Shown here piece after piece: positions 42,030 through 50,651 of a DNA stretch of 56,352 nucleotides. This DNA is from Deltaproteobacteria bacterium (GTDB lineage Bacteria > Desulfobacterota > B13-G15 > RBG-16-54-18), in assembly GCA_016927065.1 (NCBI GenBank), contig JAFGNJ010000017.1, positions 1 to 56,352 of the forward strand, in the 5' to 3' direction. A program made the translations under genes and the position numbers. The notes beneath the pieces were generated by a model. It made no database searches and was not told where the DNA came from. It saw only the letters and a program-made list of their open reading frames with translations. Each line of letters begins with the position of its first letter. Position 1 is the stretch's first letter.

Positions 42030-42769
42030 CGACCGGCAATTGGCACGAGATCGATGCGCAAGGTCTACACTACCGTGGCTTAAATGAGCGGATACGCGAA
42101 GTCCTGAATGAAGGATCGAGGCGTATCGTCGTCAAGAATGTCTGCGGTCAGCGCTACATCGGTGACGCCTTGGGGGAGAATGCCGAGATCATCCTCGAGG
42201 GGGTGCCGGGGAACGATTTGGCGGCCTTTATGGATGGTCCACGCATCACCGTCAGAGGCAATGCCCAGGATGGTGTAGGGAATACGATGAACCGGGGAGA
42301 GGTGATCATCTACGGTGATGCCGGCGACATCGTCGGGTATGCCATGCGGGGCGGGCGGATCTTTGTCAAAGGCGATGTCGGCTATCGGGTGGGTATCCAT
42401 ATGAAGGCCTATAAGGAATTTTTCCCGGTGGTGGTCGTGGGGGGTGGTGCCAGGGACTTCCTGGGGGAGTATATGGCAGGGGGGCTCCTGGTCGTCCTGG
42501 GTATGAACAGGGAAGAGGTTGCCGGTGATTTTATCGGTACTGGCATGCACGGGGGGCAGATGTTTCTCAGGGGAGAAGTAGATCCGAGGAGGCTCGGCAA
42601 AGAGGTCAAGATTGGGAAAGTGACCAGTTCGGATACAAAGCTGTTAAAGAAGCACGTGGGAGACTTCTGCGCCTACTTCGGGTTTGATTTAGAGAAGATT
42701 CTTAAAAAACCCTTCACCAAGATCTACCCCTACAGCCACCGACCCTACGGGACCATCTACGCCTATTGA
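42026..42769 (+). CDS. Glutamate synthase GXGXG domain protein
   Basis: A 247-residue right-handed beta-helix protein, equal to the C-terminal GXGXG domain of GltB. Repeats such as GENAEIILEGVPGNDLAAFM, GVGNTMNRGEVIIYGDAGDI and GGRIFVKGDVGYRVGIHMK are the signature. It is structural in the holoenzyme. Start ATG 42026 overlaps the previous stop as ATGA. Last gene of the operon. The archaeal-style split into separate GltB1, B2 and B3 proteins is thus complete. Confidence 0.93.
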   Translation: MTTGNWHEIDAQGLHYRGLNERIREVLNEGSRRIVVKNVCGQRYIGDALGENAEIILEGVPGNDLAAFMDGPRITVRGNAQDGVGNTMNRGEVIIYGDAGDIVGYAMRGGRIFVKGDVGYRVGIHMKAYKEFFPVVVVGGGARDFLGEYMAGGLLVVLGMNREEVAGDFIGTGMHGGQMFLRGEVDPRRLGKEVKIGKVTSSDTKLLKKHVGDFCAYFGFDLEKILKKPFTKIYPYSHRPYGTIYAY

Positions 42770-42830
42770 CGTTTAACAACCGATTATTAATCTATAAGCA
42801 AGTTTGTCCCTCAACTTCCTGATGACCCAG

Positions 42831-43955
42831 CTACTGACCTCTGCTTGCGAATTCCGAATAGAGGTGACGAAATGCTTTTTTATCGCATGATGCTTTAGGA
42901 TGCATACCGTCAAAGAAGTCCTTCCTATCACAACCGGAATCATCAGGATTATAGCCACCGTAAATTGGTATCTCCATATGTTTTGCTAAATTTCTATAAT
43001 ATTCTTCGACTTCAAGAATGATGCTGTATTTGTCCGATTGAGACAATATTTCGAAGCTACTTGGATGATAGGGGGGAAGATAAAAGATCACTTGTACCTT
43101 GTTATTTTGCAAATATTGAACAAAGTTCTCCAGTATTGTCAGAGAGTATTTGTCTAACTTGGCAAAATTTGCCAGTGAATAAACAGGGTCGTTTTTTGCG
43201 AATGAAATAGCTGAGCGTTCGACTTCATCGATCGTGAGTAATCTCATTTCAAGAGGGTACAGACGTGAACCGTCTGCTAAAATTGTATGTTTGTCGTTTT
43301 TTTCATCGTTAGTAGCATAAAATTTACCTTGAGTCTTGTCACCAATATTTGATAGGAGTTCTTTGACAGACTCTTCGAGATATGCAAGGGAGATCAACTG
43401 TATGAATCTGGATTGTTTTATGTCTATACTCATCCGTCTCGGTTGAATATCAGGATCATTGTTTATTTTTTTTTGAAAGGAGTAGTATTCATCTTTGAGT
43501 GACCTCCAACGACTCTGCCCATTATATTTATTCAATATCCAAGGGTCGAGACCAAGTACAACAATGGAAGGCTTGAAATTGCGTTCACGATAAAGCCCGT
43601 AAATTGCAAGGTAATCTTCTATAGTAGCTCCGGACACGCTGTGATTGAAGAATGACATGCCGGGGAAAAGATCAGACCTTAGCTGCAGCGATCTACTTGA
43701 ACCAAGAACTATGACCTCTTTTCTTTCACGCAGATTTGAAATGTAGTAATCCTGCATAATACGTTCGTCATAATCTGATATATTAGCAACGTGAGCTCCT
43801 GAAGCAAGTATATCAGCCATTCTTTTTTCGTATCTGCCACCCGAGAACAAATGAGCTGGGTCCGCATAGTAATTGATACCGGCTACTGTCAATAGACCTA
43901 TTATCCCTAATATTGCATTATAGACAAGATACTTGAGCATTGACGTTGATTTCAT
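42831..43955 (-). CDS. Membrane-anchored SGNH-type protein (AlgX/AlgJ-like partner)
   Basis: A 374-residue protein with one N-terminal membrane helix (residues 8-28, KYLVYNAILGIIGLLTVAG) and an extracytoplasmic SGNH-hydrolase-like domain. Ser in VIVLGSSRSLQL (residue 86) and the DGMHP motif near the end (FFDGMHPKASC) would be the nucleophile and Asp/His pair. Such proteins transfer or remove O-acetyl groups on polysaccharides in concert with an MBOAT acyltransferase, which is the gene 9 nt upstream. The weak ribosome-binding site suggests coupling. This pair is AT-rich compared with the glutamate synthase operon, suggesting acquisition. Confidence 0.8.
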   Translation of the reverse strand: MKSTSMLKYLVYNAILGIIGLLTVAGINYYADPAHLFSGGRYEKRMADILASGAHVANISDYDERIMQDYYISNLRERKEVIVLGSSRSLQLRSDLFPGMSFFNHSVSGATIEDYLAIYGLYRERNFKPSIVVLGLDPWILNKYNGQSRWRSLKDEYYSFQKKINNDPDIQPRRMSIDIKQSRFIQLISLAYLEESVKELLSNIGDKTQGKFYATNDEKNDKHTILADGSRLYPLEMRLLTIDEVERSAISFAKNDPVYSLANFAKLDKYSLTILENFVQYLQNNKVQVIFYLPPYHPSSFEILSQSDKYSIILEVEEYYRNLAKHMEIPIYGGYNPDDSGCDRKDFFDGMHPKASCDKKAFRHLYSEFASRGQ

Positions 43956-43964
43956 AGTAGATTC

Positions 43965-45521
43965 TCAAAACCGGAAATACAAGAATTCACTTGCTCGATT
44001 TAGTCCCAACACAGCGAAAACCGCTATTGCAGCGACCACTACGGCATTCAGAAATGATGGTTTCCACCTCAACCATTGACGACTAGATAGTTCAATTTTT
44101 CGATAAAATCCATCCAGTGCTGCTTGGTAATTGCCCATGTACTGTTGAGTGTTGGGTAGGAGCCAACAAATAGCAAGTGAGATAAGTATCCAGCCTATGC
44201 CTATATGCATGGCAAACGGTTGAGAGGCAAAAGTTATACCAAGGTGTTCTAACAAATGCTCGATTGATTTCAATGTTTCCGGAAAAATCGGCAACACAAA
44301 TCCGTTAAGGCCAACCAGGCCTTCCAGTACACCTATTGCCGCTGAAAGGTTTTCTGCCCTGAAGAATACCCATGCTATTGTTACAGCGACAAAGGTTATT
44401 AGAATAGATACCCTTTTGCTCCACCAATTATCTTTTTTCGGACTTCTCCAGGCTTTCTGTAGGAATCTTTGCCATGTATGATTTAATGTCAAATAGAATC
44501 CATGTAGACTTCCCCAGATAACAAACGTCCAGCCCGCGCCGTGCCATAAGCCTGCGATAGCCATCACGATCATTAGATTAATGCATTGGCGAGTTGGCCC
44601 CTTGCGATTACCGCCCAACGGAATATAGAGGTAATCTCGAAGAAAATTGGATAAGGTTATGTGCCAGCGGCGCCAGAAATCAATAATGCTCACCGCTTTG
44701 TACGGAGAATAGAAATTGAGAGGCAGGCGAATACCAAATATCAACCCAAGACCGATTGCCATATCACAGTATCCAGAAAAATCAAAATAGAGTTGAAAAG
44801 TGTAAGCCAAAGCACCAATCCATGCCTCAAAGAAAGTGAGAGTAGTTCCTAGTACGGCAGCATCGAACACAGAGGTGGCATACTCAGCTATTCCATCGGC
44901 GAGAATCACCTTTTTGAAGAGGCCAATGAAGAAAAAGCTTAATCCAACAGCGATGTTTTCAGAACTGATGTATGTTGCGTTGTCTTTGGTTAACTGAGGA
45001 ATCGTTTCGTTAAAACGGAGAATGGGCCCGGAGATCAATTTGGGGAAAAATGACACAAAGAGACAGTAGTCAATGAAGCTGTGTTTGTCTATTTTGCCAC
45101 GATAAGCATCGACCAAGTAAGCAACCTGCTGTAATGTCCAGAATGATATGCCAAGAGGTAAAATTACCATGTTGATATGCAAATCGCTGTCAAAAACAGT
45201 GTTTACATTGTTAATAAAGAAATTTGCGTATTTGAAGTATCCGAGCAATACGAGGTTAACACCTATACCTAGTATAAGAATAGCTTTTTGGTGTTTAATA
45301 TATAGTCGATTTGCTAGAATTTTACCCAGGGCAAAATTGACCAGTATCGAACATGTTAACAGATACAAATAGGCTGGATTGTACCATCCGAAAAAGAGTA
45401 ACGACGCTCCTACCAGCCACCAGACAGTAAGGTGATGACATCTCAACTGGCTGATGAGATGATAGCCCAAGAAGGTAATAGGTAGGAATATGAATATAAA
45501 AAGATACGAATTAAAGAACAT
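43965..45521 (-). CDS. MBOAT-family O-acyltransferase (AlgI-like)
   Basis: A 518-residue polytopic membrane acyltransferase with about eleven helices. AlgI/DltB signature segments are FDFSGYCDMAIGLGLIFGIR, WRRWHITLSNFLRDYLYIPL, and the catalytic-histidine motif IAGLWHGAGWTFVIWGSLHG. It moves an acyl group, probably acetyl, across the membrane for attachment to a cell-surface polysaccharide. Partner SGNH gene is downstream. TATAAT on the minus strand (45627-45622) is a likely -10. The glycan target is unknown and no other glycan genes are near. Confidence 0.92.
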   Translation of the reverse strand: MFFNSYLFIFIFLPITFLGYHLISQLRCHHLTVWWLVGASLLFFGWYNPAYLYLLTCSILVNFALGKILANRLYIKHQKAILILGIGVNLVLLGYFKYANFFINNVNTVFDSDLHINMVILPLGISFWTLQQVAYLVDAYRGKIDKHSFIDYCLFVSFFPKLISGPILRFNETIPQLTKDNATYISSENIAVGLSFFFIGLFKKVILADGIAEYATSVFDAAVLGTTLTFFEAWIGALAYTFQLYFDFSGYCDMAIGLGLIFGIRLPLNFYSPYKAVSIIDFWRRWHITLSNFLRDYLYIPLGGNRKGPTRQCINLMIVMAIAGLWHGAGWTFVIWGSLHGFYLTLNHTWQRFLQKAWRSPKKDNWWSKRVSILITFVAVTIAWVFFRAENLSAAIGVLEGLVGLNGFVLPIFPETLKSIEHLLEHLGITFASQPFAMHIGIGWILISLAICWLLPNTQQYMGNYQAALDGFYRKIELSSRQWLRWKPSFLNAVVVAAIAVFAVLGLNRASEFLYFRF

Positions 45522-45735
45522 CGTTTATCTTGACTTTCAAACCTCATATTCGACTTTTTCAACATATAAAGACATAGCAACTTAACTTGTTGATCTATGC
45601 AAAAATTTGCTTGATGTTAGCATTATAACAGGCACATTTTCAATGTATAAACAATCATCACTGTACAAAATGAATAAATTCAAAGATTCAGTTCAGGTCG
45701 TCACCATTCCATAGCGTATAAGGATCACGTGGTTT

Positions 45736-46104
<369 letters not shown>

Positions 46105-47325
46105 TTAGAAGCTATAGCCGGTCTCGTTATGTTGACTGATATCAAGACCCCTCTCTTCTTCCTCCTCAGTTACCCGTAAGCCGACGATCCAATCGACTGC
46201 CTTCAGGATGATCGAGGTCATACCGAAGGCAAAGATCCAGGTGGCAGCTACGGAGACGAACTGAATCCAGAGTTGCCCCGGATTGCCGAAGAAGAAGCCA
46301 TTGCCTCCATGCGGGTTGATCAGCGTGCTGGCGAAGAGGCCTGTTGCCAGGGCACCCCACGTTCCTCCGAGACCATGTATACCGACCACGTCGAGCGAAT
46401 CATCGTAGCCCAACTTCGATTTAAGCAAGATGCCGCCGTAACAGATCATACCGGCCAACCCTCCTATGATAAGTGCCGACACGGGGCCGACAAATCCTGA
46501 TGCTGGCGTTATGGCTACCAAACCGGCAACGGCTCCACTGGCCGCGCCAAGGGTAGTTGGTTTTCCGCGATGCAGCCATTCCGTAATGATCCATGACAGG
46601 GCCGCCGTGGCCGAGGCTACATGGGTGACCACAAAGGCGTTGGCCGCGAGACCGTTGCACGCCAAGGCGCTTCCGGCATTAAAGCCGAACCAGCCGAACC
46701 ACAGAAGCGCCGCCCCGGTAATGGTCATGGGGAGATTGTGTGGGATAAAGGCCGTTGTTCCATACCCGCGGCGTTTCCCGATGATCACCGCCGCAGCCAA
46801 CGCCGAGATACCGGAGCTAATATGAACCACGGTCCCGCCAGCGAAATCCAAGGCCCCCATTTTGGCCATCCAACCGCCAACGCCCCAGACCCAGTGAGCC
46901 AGGGGGTTGTAGACGAGGGTTGCCCACAAGATGGCAAAGAGCAGAAAGGCGCTGAATTTCATCCGTTCGGCAAAGGCCCCGGTAATCAGGGCCGGCGTGA
47001 TAATGGCAAACATGCATTGAAAGATCATGAAGGCCATATGTGGTATTGTGGACCCGTAATCAGCGCTCGGTTCCATCCCCACACCCTTGAGACCGAACCA
47101 ATCCAGCCCCCCGATGATCCCTGCGTGATCCGGCCCGAACGCCATCGAATATCCCCAGAGTACCCATGTTACCGTGATGATGCCCAGCATGATGAAACTC
47201 TGCATCAGGGTGCCGAGGACGTTTTTGCTGCGGACCATACCAGCGTAAAATAAGGCGAGGCCCGGTACCATGAGCATGACCAAGGCCGATGAAAACAATA
47301 CAAAAGCAGTATCCCCAGCATTCAT
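46105..47325 (-). CDS. amt: Ammonium transporter
   Basis: A 406-residue Amt/Rh channel with eleven predicted helices. Recognisable segments are VPGLALFYAGMVRSKNVL, the GAFAERMKFSAF pore-vestibule region, VHISSGISALAAAVIIGKRRGYG (with pore His), GFNAGSALACN, and the C-terminal FGMTSIILKAVDWIVGLRVTEEEEERGLD tail (given here in parts) that binds PII. It begins with NAGDTAFVLFSSALV and has no obvious cleaved signal. AAAGGAGG precedes the ATG. Two TGTTAC sites lie 60-100 bp upstream. Confidence 0.96.
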   Translation of the reverse strand: MNAGDTAFVLFSSALVMLMVPGLALFYAGMVRSKNVLGTLMQSFIMLGIITVTWVLWGYSMAFGPDHAGIIGGLDWFGLKGVGMEPSADYGSTIPHMAFMIFQCMFAIITPALITGAFAERMKFSAFLLFAILWATLVYNPLAHWVWGVGGWMAKMGALDFAGGTVVHISSGISALAAAVIIGKRRGYGTTAFIPHNLPMTITGAALLWFGWFGFNAGSALACNGLAANAFVVTHVASATAALSWIITEWLHRGKPTTLGAASGAVAGLVAITPASGFVGPVSALIIGGLAGMICYGGILLKSKLGYDDSLDVVGIHGLGGTWGALATGLFASTLINPHGGNGFFFGNPGQLWIQFVSVAATWIFAFGMTSIILKAVDWIVGLRVTEEEEERGLDISQHNETGYSF

Positions 47326-47385
47326 TGTTTATCCTCCTTTCTTTCTCCGTTATTAATTCTTCTGGAGTTAGTTTTACTACTGATT

Positions 47386-47403
47386 TGTTACGCGAGTATT
47401 GCA
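47386..47403. promoter_or_regulatory. TGTTAC operator site 1 (amt)
   Basis: TGTTACGCGAGTATTGCA. Matches the glnA site in TGTTAC and TATT-CA. Confidence 0.4.
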
Positions 47404-47407
47404 GGTA

Positions 47408-47425
47408 TGTTACGAATGTATTAAA
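47408..47425. promoter_or_regulatory. TGTTAC operator site 2 (amt)
   Basis: TGTTACGAATGTATTAAA, 22 bp from site 1, which puts the two on the same face of the helix. Confidence 0.4.
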
Positions 47426-47619
47426 TCTTCTGTGGAGTTTTTTTTTGGGAGCTTGTTGCGCGGATATTTTGAGGGTACTTCTATCTCTTTGGACATGTAG
47501 GTTGAGTGATGTATTAATTGTCGATGGTGACGTCGACTATGATTATAGCAACGCTGTCGATTTTAAGCCAGACAAAACAGCAGGCCAGCTCCCCTGATGA
47601 CTGTCATCCAGTATCGGCA

Positions 47620-47856
47620 TCAATCAGGTTTGTTTAACCTGTTGTAAATCGTGGTCAACATCATCAACTGAACTTGATCTGGTTCTTTCTTGCGCACCTT
47701 CAGCCAGTAGGTCATGTTGTTGACGAAATTCTGTTCCCATTCACTCAGCTGAGCTTCGTGATGTACCAGGTAGGCAAGGATCTCGTATGCCCCTGGAATG
47801 AGTTTCATGCTCTTATCCCTCTGTGACCGTATGGTCTGTTCTTGCATTAATGCCAA
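47620..47856 (-). CDS. Conserved hypothetical protein, 78 residues
   Basis: A small helical protein (PGAYEILAYLVHHEAQLSEW, DQVQLMMLTTIYNRLNK) with no recognised family. It could start at ATG 47856, overlapping the end of the truncated amidotransferase, or at ATG 47847. Position between glnA and amt suggests a link with nitrogen metabolism only by location. The gap to amt (47326-47619) has the TGTTAC sites and nothing else I can call. Confidence 0.5.
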   Translation of the reverse strand: MALMQEQTIRSQRDKSMKLIPGAYEILAYLVHHEAQLSEWEQNFVNNMTYWLKVRKKEPDQVQLMMLTTIYNRLNKPD

Positions 47857-48107
47857 ACCCCTTGCTCGATCACTTGGAGAAAGGCTGCATACAATTCCTG
47901 CATGTCTGGTGTATCGTATGACAGTTCGTCATCATTGACGCTCATTGGTCCGCCCATGAGGATGAGGAGATGAAAGGGGGTGGGGTCTGGAAGGCTGTTA
48001 CCGTTCCATAACCCCACCTCATTCCTTTCCCATCCCTGTTCCCTGAGGATTGCTTCTAACATACCAGGACCTTCCTCAGGGTGGTGCGTTACTATCAGGG
48101 CCTTCAT
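47847..48107 (-). pseudogene. N-terminal fragment of a class I glutamine amidotransferase
   Basis: 86 residues that begin like GMP-synthase-type amidotransferases (MKALIVTHHPEEGPGMLEAI, then LLILMGGPMSVNDDE). They lack the catalytic Cys-His-Glu part, which should occupy the next ~140 residues. After NDDE the sequence continues with LSYDTPDMQELYAAFLQV, which I do not recognise in that family. It overlaps the hypothetical gene by 10 nt. A deletion joining two genes is the simplest explanation. Confidence 0.55.
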
Positions 48108-48125
48108 GTGATATCTGCGAATACA

Positions 48126-49460
48126 CTACAAATTGGGGAGATACCGTTCTATCTCATATTCCGTCACCTGGGCTCGGTAATCGTCCCATTCCGCCCTTTT
48201 GTTCCTGATAAAACTCTCAAAGGTGTGATCGCCCAGACACTCCCGTACGAGCTCACTGTGCTCCATGATATCTATGGCCTCACCCAGACTCCCGGGGAGC
48301 GTAGCGATCCCCCGCTCTGCCAGCTTTTCCGCTGAAAGCTTAAAGACATCCACCTCTACCGGGGGCGGCAATTCATACTCCTCCTCGATCCCTTTCAATC
48401 CAGCTGCCAGCATCACACTGAAGGTCAGATACGGGTTGCTTGCCGGGTCAGGGGAGCGGTACTCCGCGCGGGTGGCCTGCTCCTTGCCCGGTTTGTACTC
48501 GGGCACCCGCACCAGGGCCGAACGGTTCCTGGTCCCCCAGGAGAGATAGGCCGGCGCCTCATAGCCGGGGACGAGCCTCTTGTAGGAGTTCACCCATTGA
48601 CAGGTCACCGCCGTTATCTCCGGGCCGTGTTTGAGGAGTCCGGCGATGTAGTGACGGCCGACCGTGGAGAGGTGATAGGGATCTTTTGCGTCAAAGAAGG
48701 CATTTTGCTTTCCCTTGAAGAGGGATTGGTGTACATGCATCCCGCTTCCATTCATGCCGAAGACGGGCTTTGGCATGAAGGTGGCGTACACCCCGTTCTC
48801 CAAGGCCACCTGTTTTACCACCGACTTGTAGGTCATGACATTATCGGCCATGGAGAGGGCGTCGGTATATTTCATGTCTATCTCATGCTGGCTGAAGGCC
48901 ACCTCATGATGGCTGTACTCCACCGCTATCCCCATCTCCTCAAGCTGGAGCACTGTTTGACGGCGAAGGTCCACTGCCAGGTCCAAGGTGGTCATGTCGA
49001 AATAACCGCCCCGGTCAAGAAACTCCGTTCCTTCCGAATTTTTGAAATAGAAGTACTCAGGTTCTGGACCGACGTAGTAGGTGAATCCCAGATCGGTGGC
49101 CCTTTTTACGTTTCTCTGCAATACATACCGGGGATCACCTTCGAATGGTTGTCCTTCCGGGCGCAGGACATCGCAGAACATCCTGGCAACGCCGTACTCC
49201 GTGGGCCTCCAGGGCAGGACTCGAAAGGTCGCCGGATCGGGCATGGCGATCATGTCGCTTTCCTCGATGCGGACATACCCCTCGATGGAGGAGCCGTCAA
49301 ACCCCATTCCCCCCTCGAGGGCGTCGGGGAGCTCCTCAGCCGTGATGGCAAAGCTCTTCGCGAAACCCAGGATATCGGTGAACCACAGCTTGATGAACTT
49401 TACCTTTTGCTCCTTTACCACGTTGAGCACGTACTCTTTTGCGTCTTTGGCACTCGGCAT
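48126..49460 (-). CDS. glnA: Glutamine synthetase type I (alpha subtype)
   Basis: A 444-residue GSI that makes glutamine from glutamate, ammonia and ATP. MGFDGSSIEGYVRIEESDM near residue 50, GPEPEYFYF, MPKPVFGMNGSGMHVHQSLF near 235, NSYKRLVPGYEAPAYLSWGTRNRSA, and RSPDPASNPYL are the substrate and metal sites. The length and C-terminal ESFIRNKRAEWDDYRAQVTE are of the GSI-alpha (Bacillus-like) type. At the position of the adenylylated Tyr in GSI-beta (YDLPP) this protein has Phe (DVFKLSAEK), so adenylylation control is unlikely. AAAGGAGG precedes the ATG; a TGTTAC site is 48-65 bp upstream. Confidence 0.97.
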   Translation of the reverse strand: MPSAKDAKEYVLNVVKEQKVKFIKLWFTDILGFAKSFAITAEELPDALEGGMGFDGSSIEGYVRIEESDMIAMPDPATFRVLPWRPTEYGVARMFCDVLRPEGQPFEGDPRYVLQRNVKRATDLGFTYYVGPEPEYFYFKNSEGTEFLDRGGYFDMTTLDLAVDLRRQTVLQLEEMGIAVEYSHHEVAFSQHEIDMKYTDALSMADNVMTYKSVVKQVALENGVYATFMPKPVFGMNGSGMHVHQSLFKGKQNAFFDAKDPYHLSTVGRHYIAGLLKHGPEITAVTCQWVNSYKRLVPGYEAPAYLSWGTRNRSALVRVPEYKPGKEQATRAEYRSPDPASNPYLTFSVMLAAGLKGIEEEYELPPPVEVDVFKLSAEKLAERGIATLPGSLGEAIDIMEHSELVRECLGDHTFESFIRNKRAEWDDYRAQVTEYEIERYLPNL

Positions 49461-49507
49461 TGTTAAGACCTCCTTTACCGATATTTTCGGTTATTTCACC
49501 ACCCTTA

Positions 49508-49525
49508 TGTTACAGGAATATTACA
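49508..49525. promoter_or_regulatory. TGTTAC operator site (glnA)
   Basis: TGTTACAGGAATATTACA, an imperfect palindrome with half-sites TGTWAY. Two similar sites precede amt. Confidence 0.45.
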
Positions 49526-49545
49526 AGAAAAAAATTTTTCTAAAC

Positions 49546-49575
49546 TTGACATAATTGGGCAGAAGATGATAATTT
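49546..49575 (+). promoter_or_regulatory. Plus-strand promoter upstream of the cassettes
   Basis: TTGACA (49546-49551), 18-nt spacer, TAATTT (49570-49575). It points toward the cassettes at 49.8 kb and could serve as their promoter. A frame from ATG 49607 to 49792 looks like non-coding sequence. Confidence 0.4.
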
Positions 49576-49796
49576 TCGCATAGTTCCCAAAGCCGGGGGG
49601 GAGCTTATGGCAGGGACAAAATCAATATCAGTTTCTTCGAATCCAATGAGACGATCCCAGGGCCATGCGCTTGGGACATCCACAAAACCGATATCCCTCT
49701 GCAACGGATCTTCACAGTTATACGGGCAGAAGAACGAAACTCCGCATCTTATGCGGATCAGTATAATCTATGTTAGACGCCAAGGGGTTTGAAGAC

Positions 49797-50579
49797 ATGT
49801 CAACTCCATATCTTCGCCTATCTCGAGCCAGGAAGGATTACGTATGTTCCATCTGCGGTACAGACATCAAATCAAAAACACCGTATTTCCGCGATGAACC
49901 CCACCCGATGGCTCGGAGGCATCGTGGTGCTGAGATTCGTCATCTTTGCACGAATTGTGCGGTAGGTATTGATGCATCTGAGTTTAAATCTCGTTCGGAA
50001 GCAAACAACTTCCAATTGAGATTCCCGTTCGATGAAGCTGTTCAACGCCTTCCAGGATTCATGGTCCAAGCTGCAGTAATAAAGCTAGACCGTAAGGTAA
50101 GCGATGGAATTATAGTAGAAGCCGTAACATTGCCATGGTTCGAAATAATCTCGCACATCCGAAAGGATCCCTCATTTCTATTCCAGATTCCTTGGCGCAA
50201 GCTTGAAGAGCTTATCGCAGGTGCTTATGAACGTGAGGGTTGGGACGAGGTCATATTGACTCCGTCAAGCGGCGATGGAGGTAGAGACATCATTGCAGTA
50301 CGGCATGCTATCTGCCGTGTTAGGATTATAGATCAGATCAAAGCTTACGCACCCGATCGGTTCGTCACGGCAAACGACGTACGGGCGTTACTTGGTGTCC
50401 TTTCAAGCGATCAGAACGTATCTAAAGGTTTTGTTACTACCACAGCACGATTTGCCCCGAAGATCAATGAAGATTTGAGCATCAAACCTTTCATTCCATA
50501 CCGACTTGAACTCAAGAATGGAACTCGTCTTAGAAGATGGCTTATCGATGTCGGTAGGAATCGGACAAATGGCACCTAA
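49797..50579 (+). CDS. Mrr-like restriction-endonuclease-domain protein (gene cassette)
   Basis: A 260-residue protein. N-terminal zinc finger: CSICGTDIKSKTP (residues about 13-25) and HLCTNCA near 50. The C-terminal part is a PD-(D/E)xK nuclease of the Mrr type: WRKLEELIAGAYEREGWDEV, then the catalytic GDGGRDIIAV and IIDQIKAY (Asp ... Q-x-K). It cleaves DNA, possibly modified DNA as E. coli Mrr does. I chose ATG 49797 because AAGGGG (49782-49787) is 9 nt upstream and because ATG 49770 would span the GTTAGAC cassette boundary. The stop lies inside the attC site (50574-50632). Confidence 0.8.
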   Translation: MSTPYLRLSRARKDYVCSICGTDIKSKTPYFRDEPHPMARRHRGAEIRHLCTNCAVGIDASEFKSRSEANNFQLRFPFDEAVQRLPGFMVQAAVIKLDRKVSDGIIVEAVTLPWFEIISHIRKDPSFLFQIPWRKLEELIAGAYEREGWDEVILTPSSGDGGRDIIAVRHAICRVRIIDQIKAYAPDRFVTANDVRALLGVLSSDQNVSKGFVTTTARFAPKINEDLSIKPFIPYRLELKNGTRLRRWLIDVGRNRTNGT

Positions 50580-50632
50580 CAACAGGATCGAGACGGACCG
50601 GCTACGCCGGCCGCTCATCCTTGCCGTTATGC
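50574..50632 (+). other. attC integron recombination site (59 bp)
   Basis: R'' ACCTAAC (50574-50580), R' GTTATGC (50626-50632). L'' AGGATCGAG pairs with L' CTCATCCT with one unpaired C, the extrahelical base typical of attC. The centre CCGGC-TAC-GCCGG closes the hairpin. The length of 59 bp is the classic minimum. The 5' junction of the cassette is GTTAGAC at 49772-49778. Confidence 0.75.
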
Positions 50633-50651
50633 TTAAGGAGGAGGTGCGAAG

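Noticed and set aside
49720-49778. A third attC ending at GTTAGAC
   Set aside because: TCCGCAT/ATGCGGA is a hairpin near the junction, but there is no RYYYAAC partner at the expected place.
49607-49792. A 61-codon frame with a purine-rich site upstream
   Set aside because: The translated sequence is low-complexity and polar, and it crosses the integron junction. It has no recognisable family.
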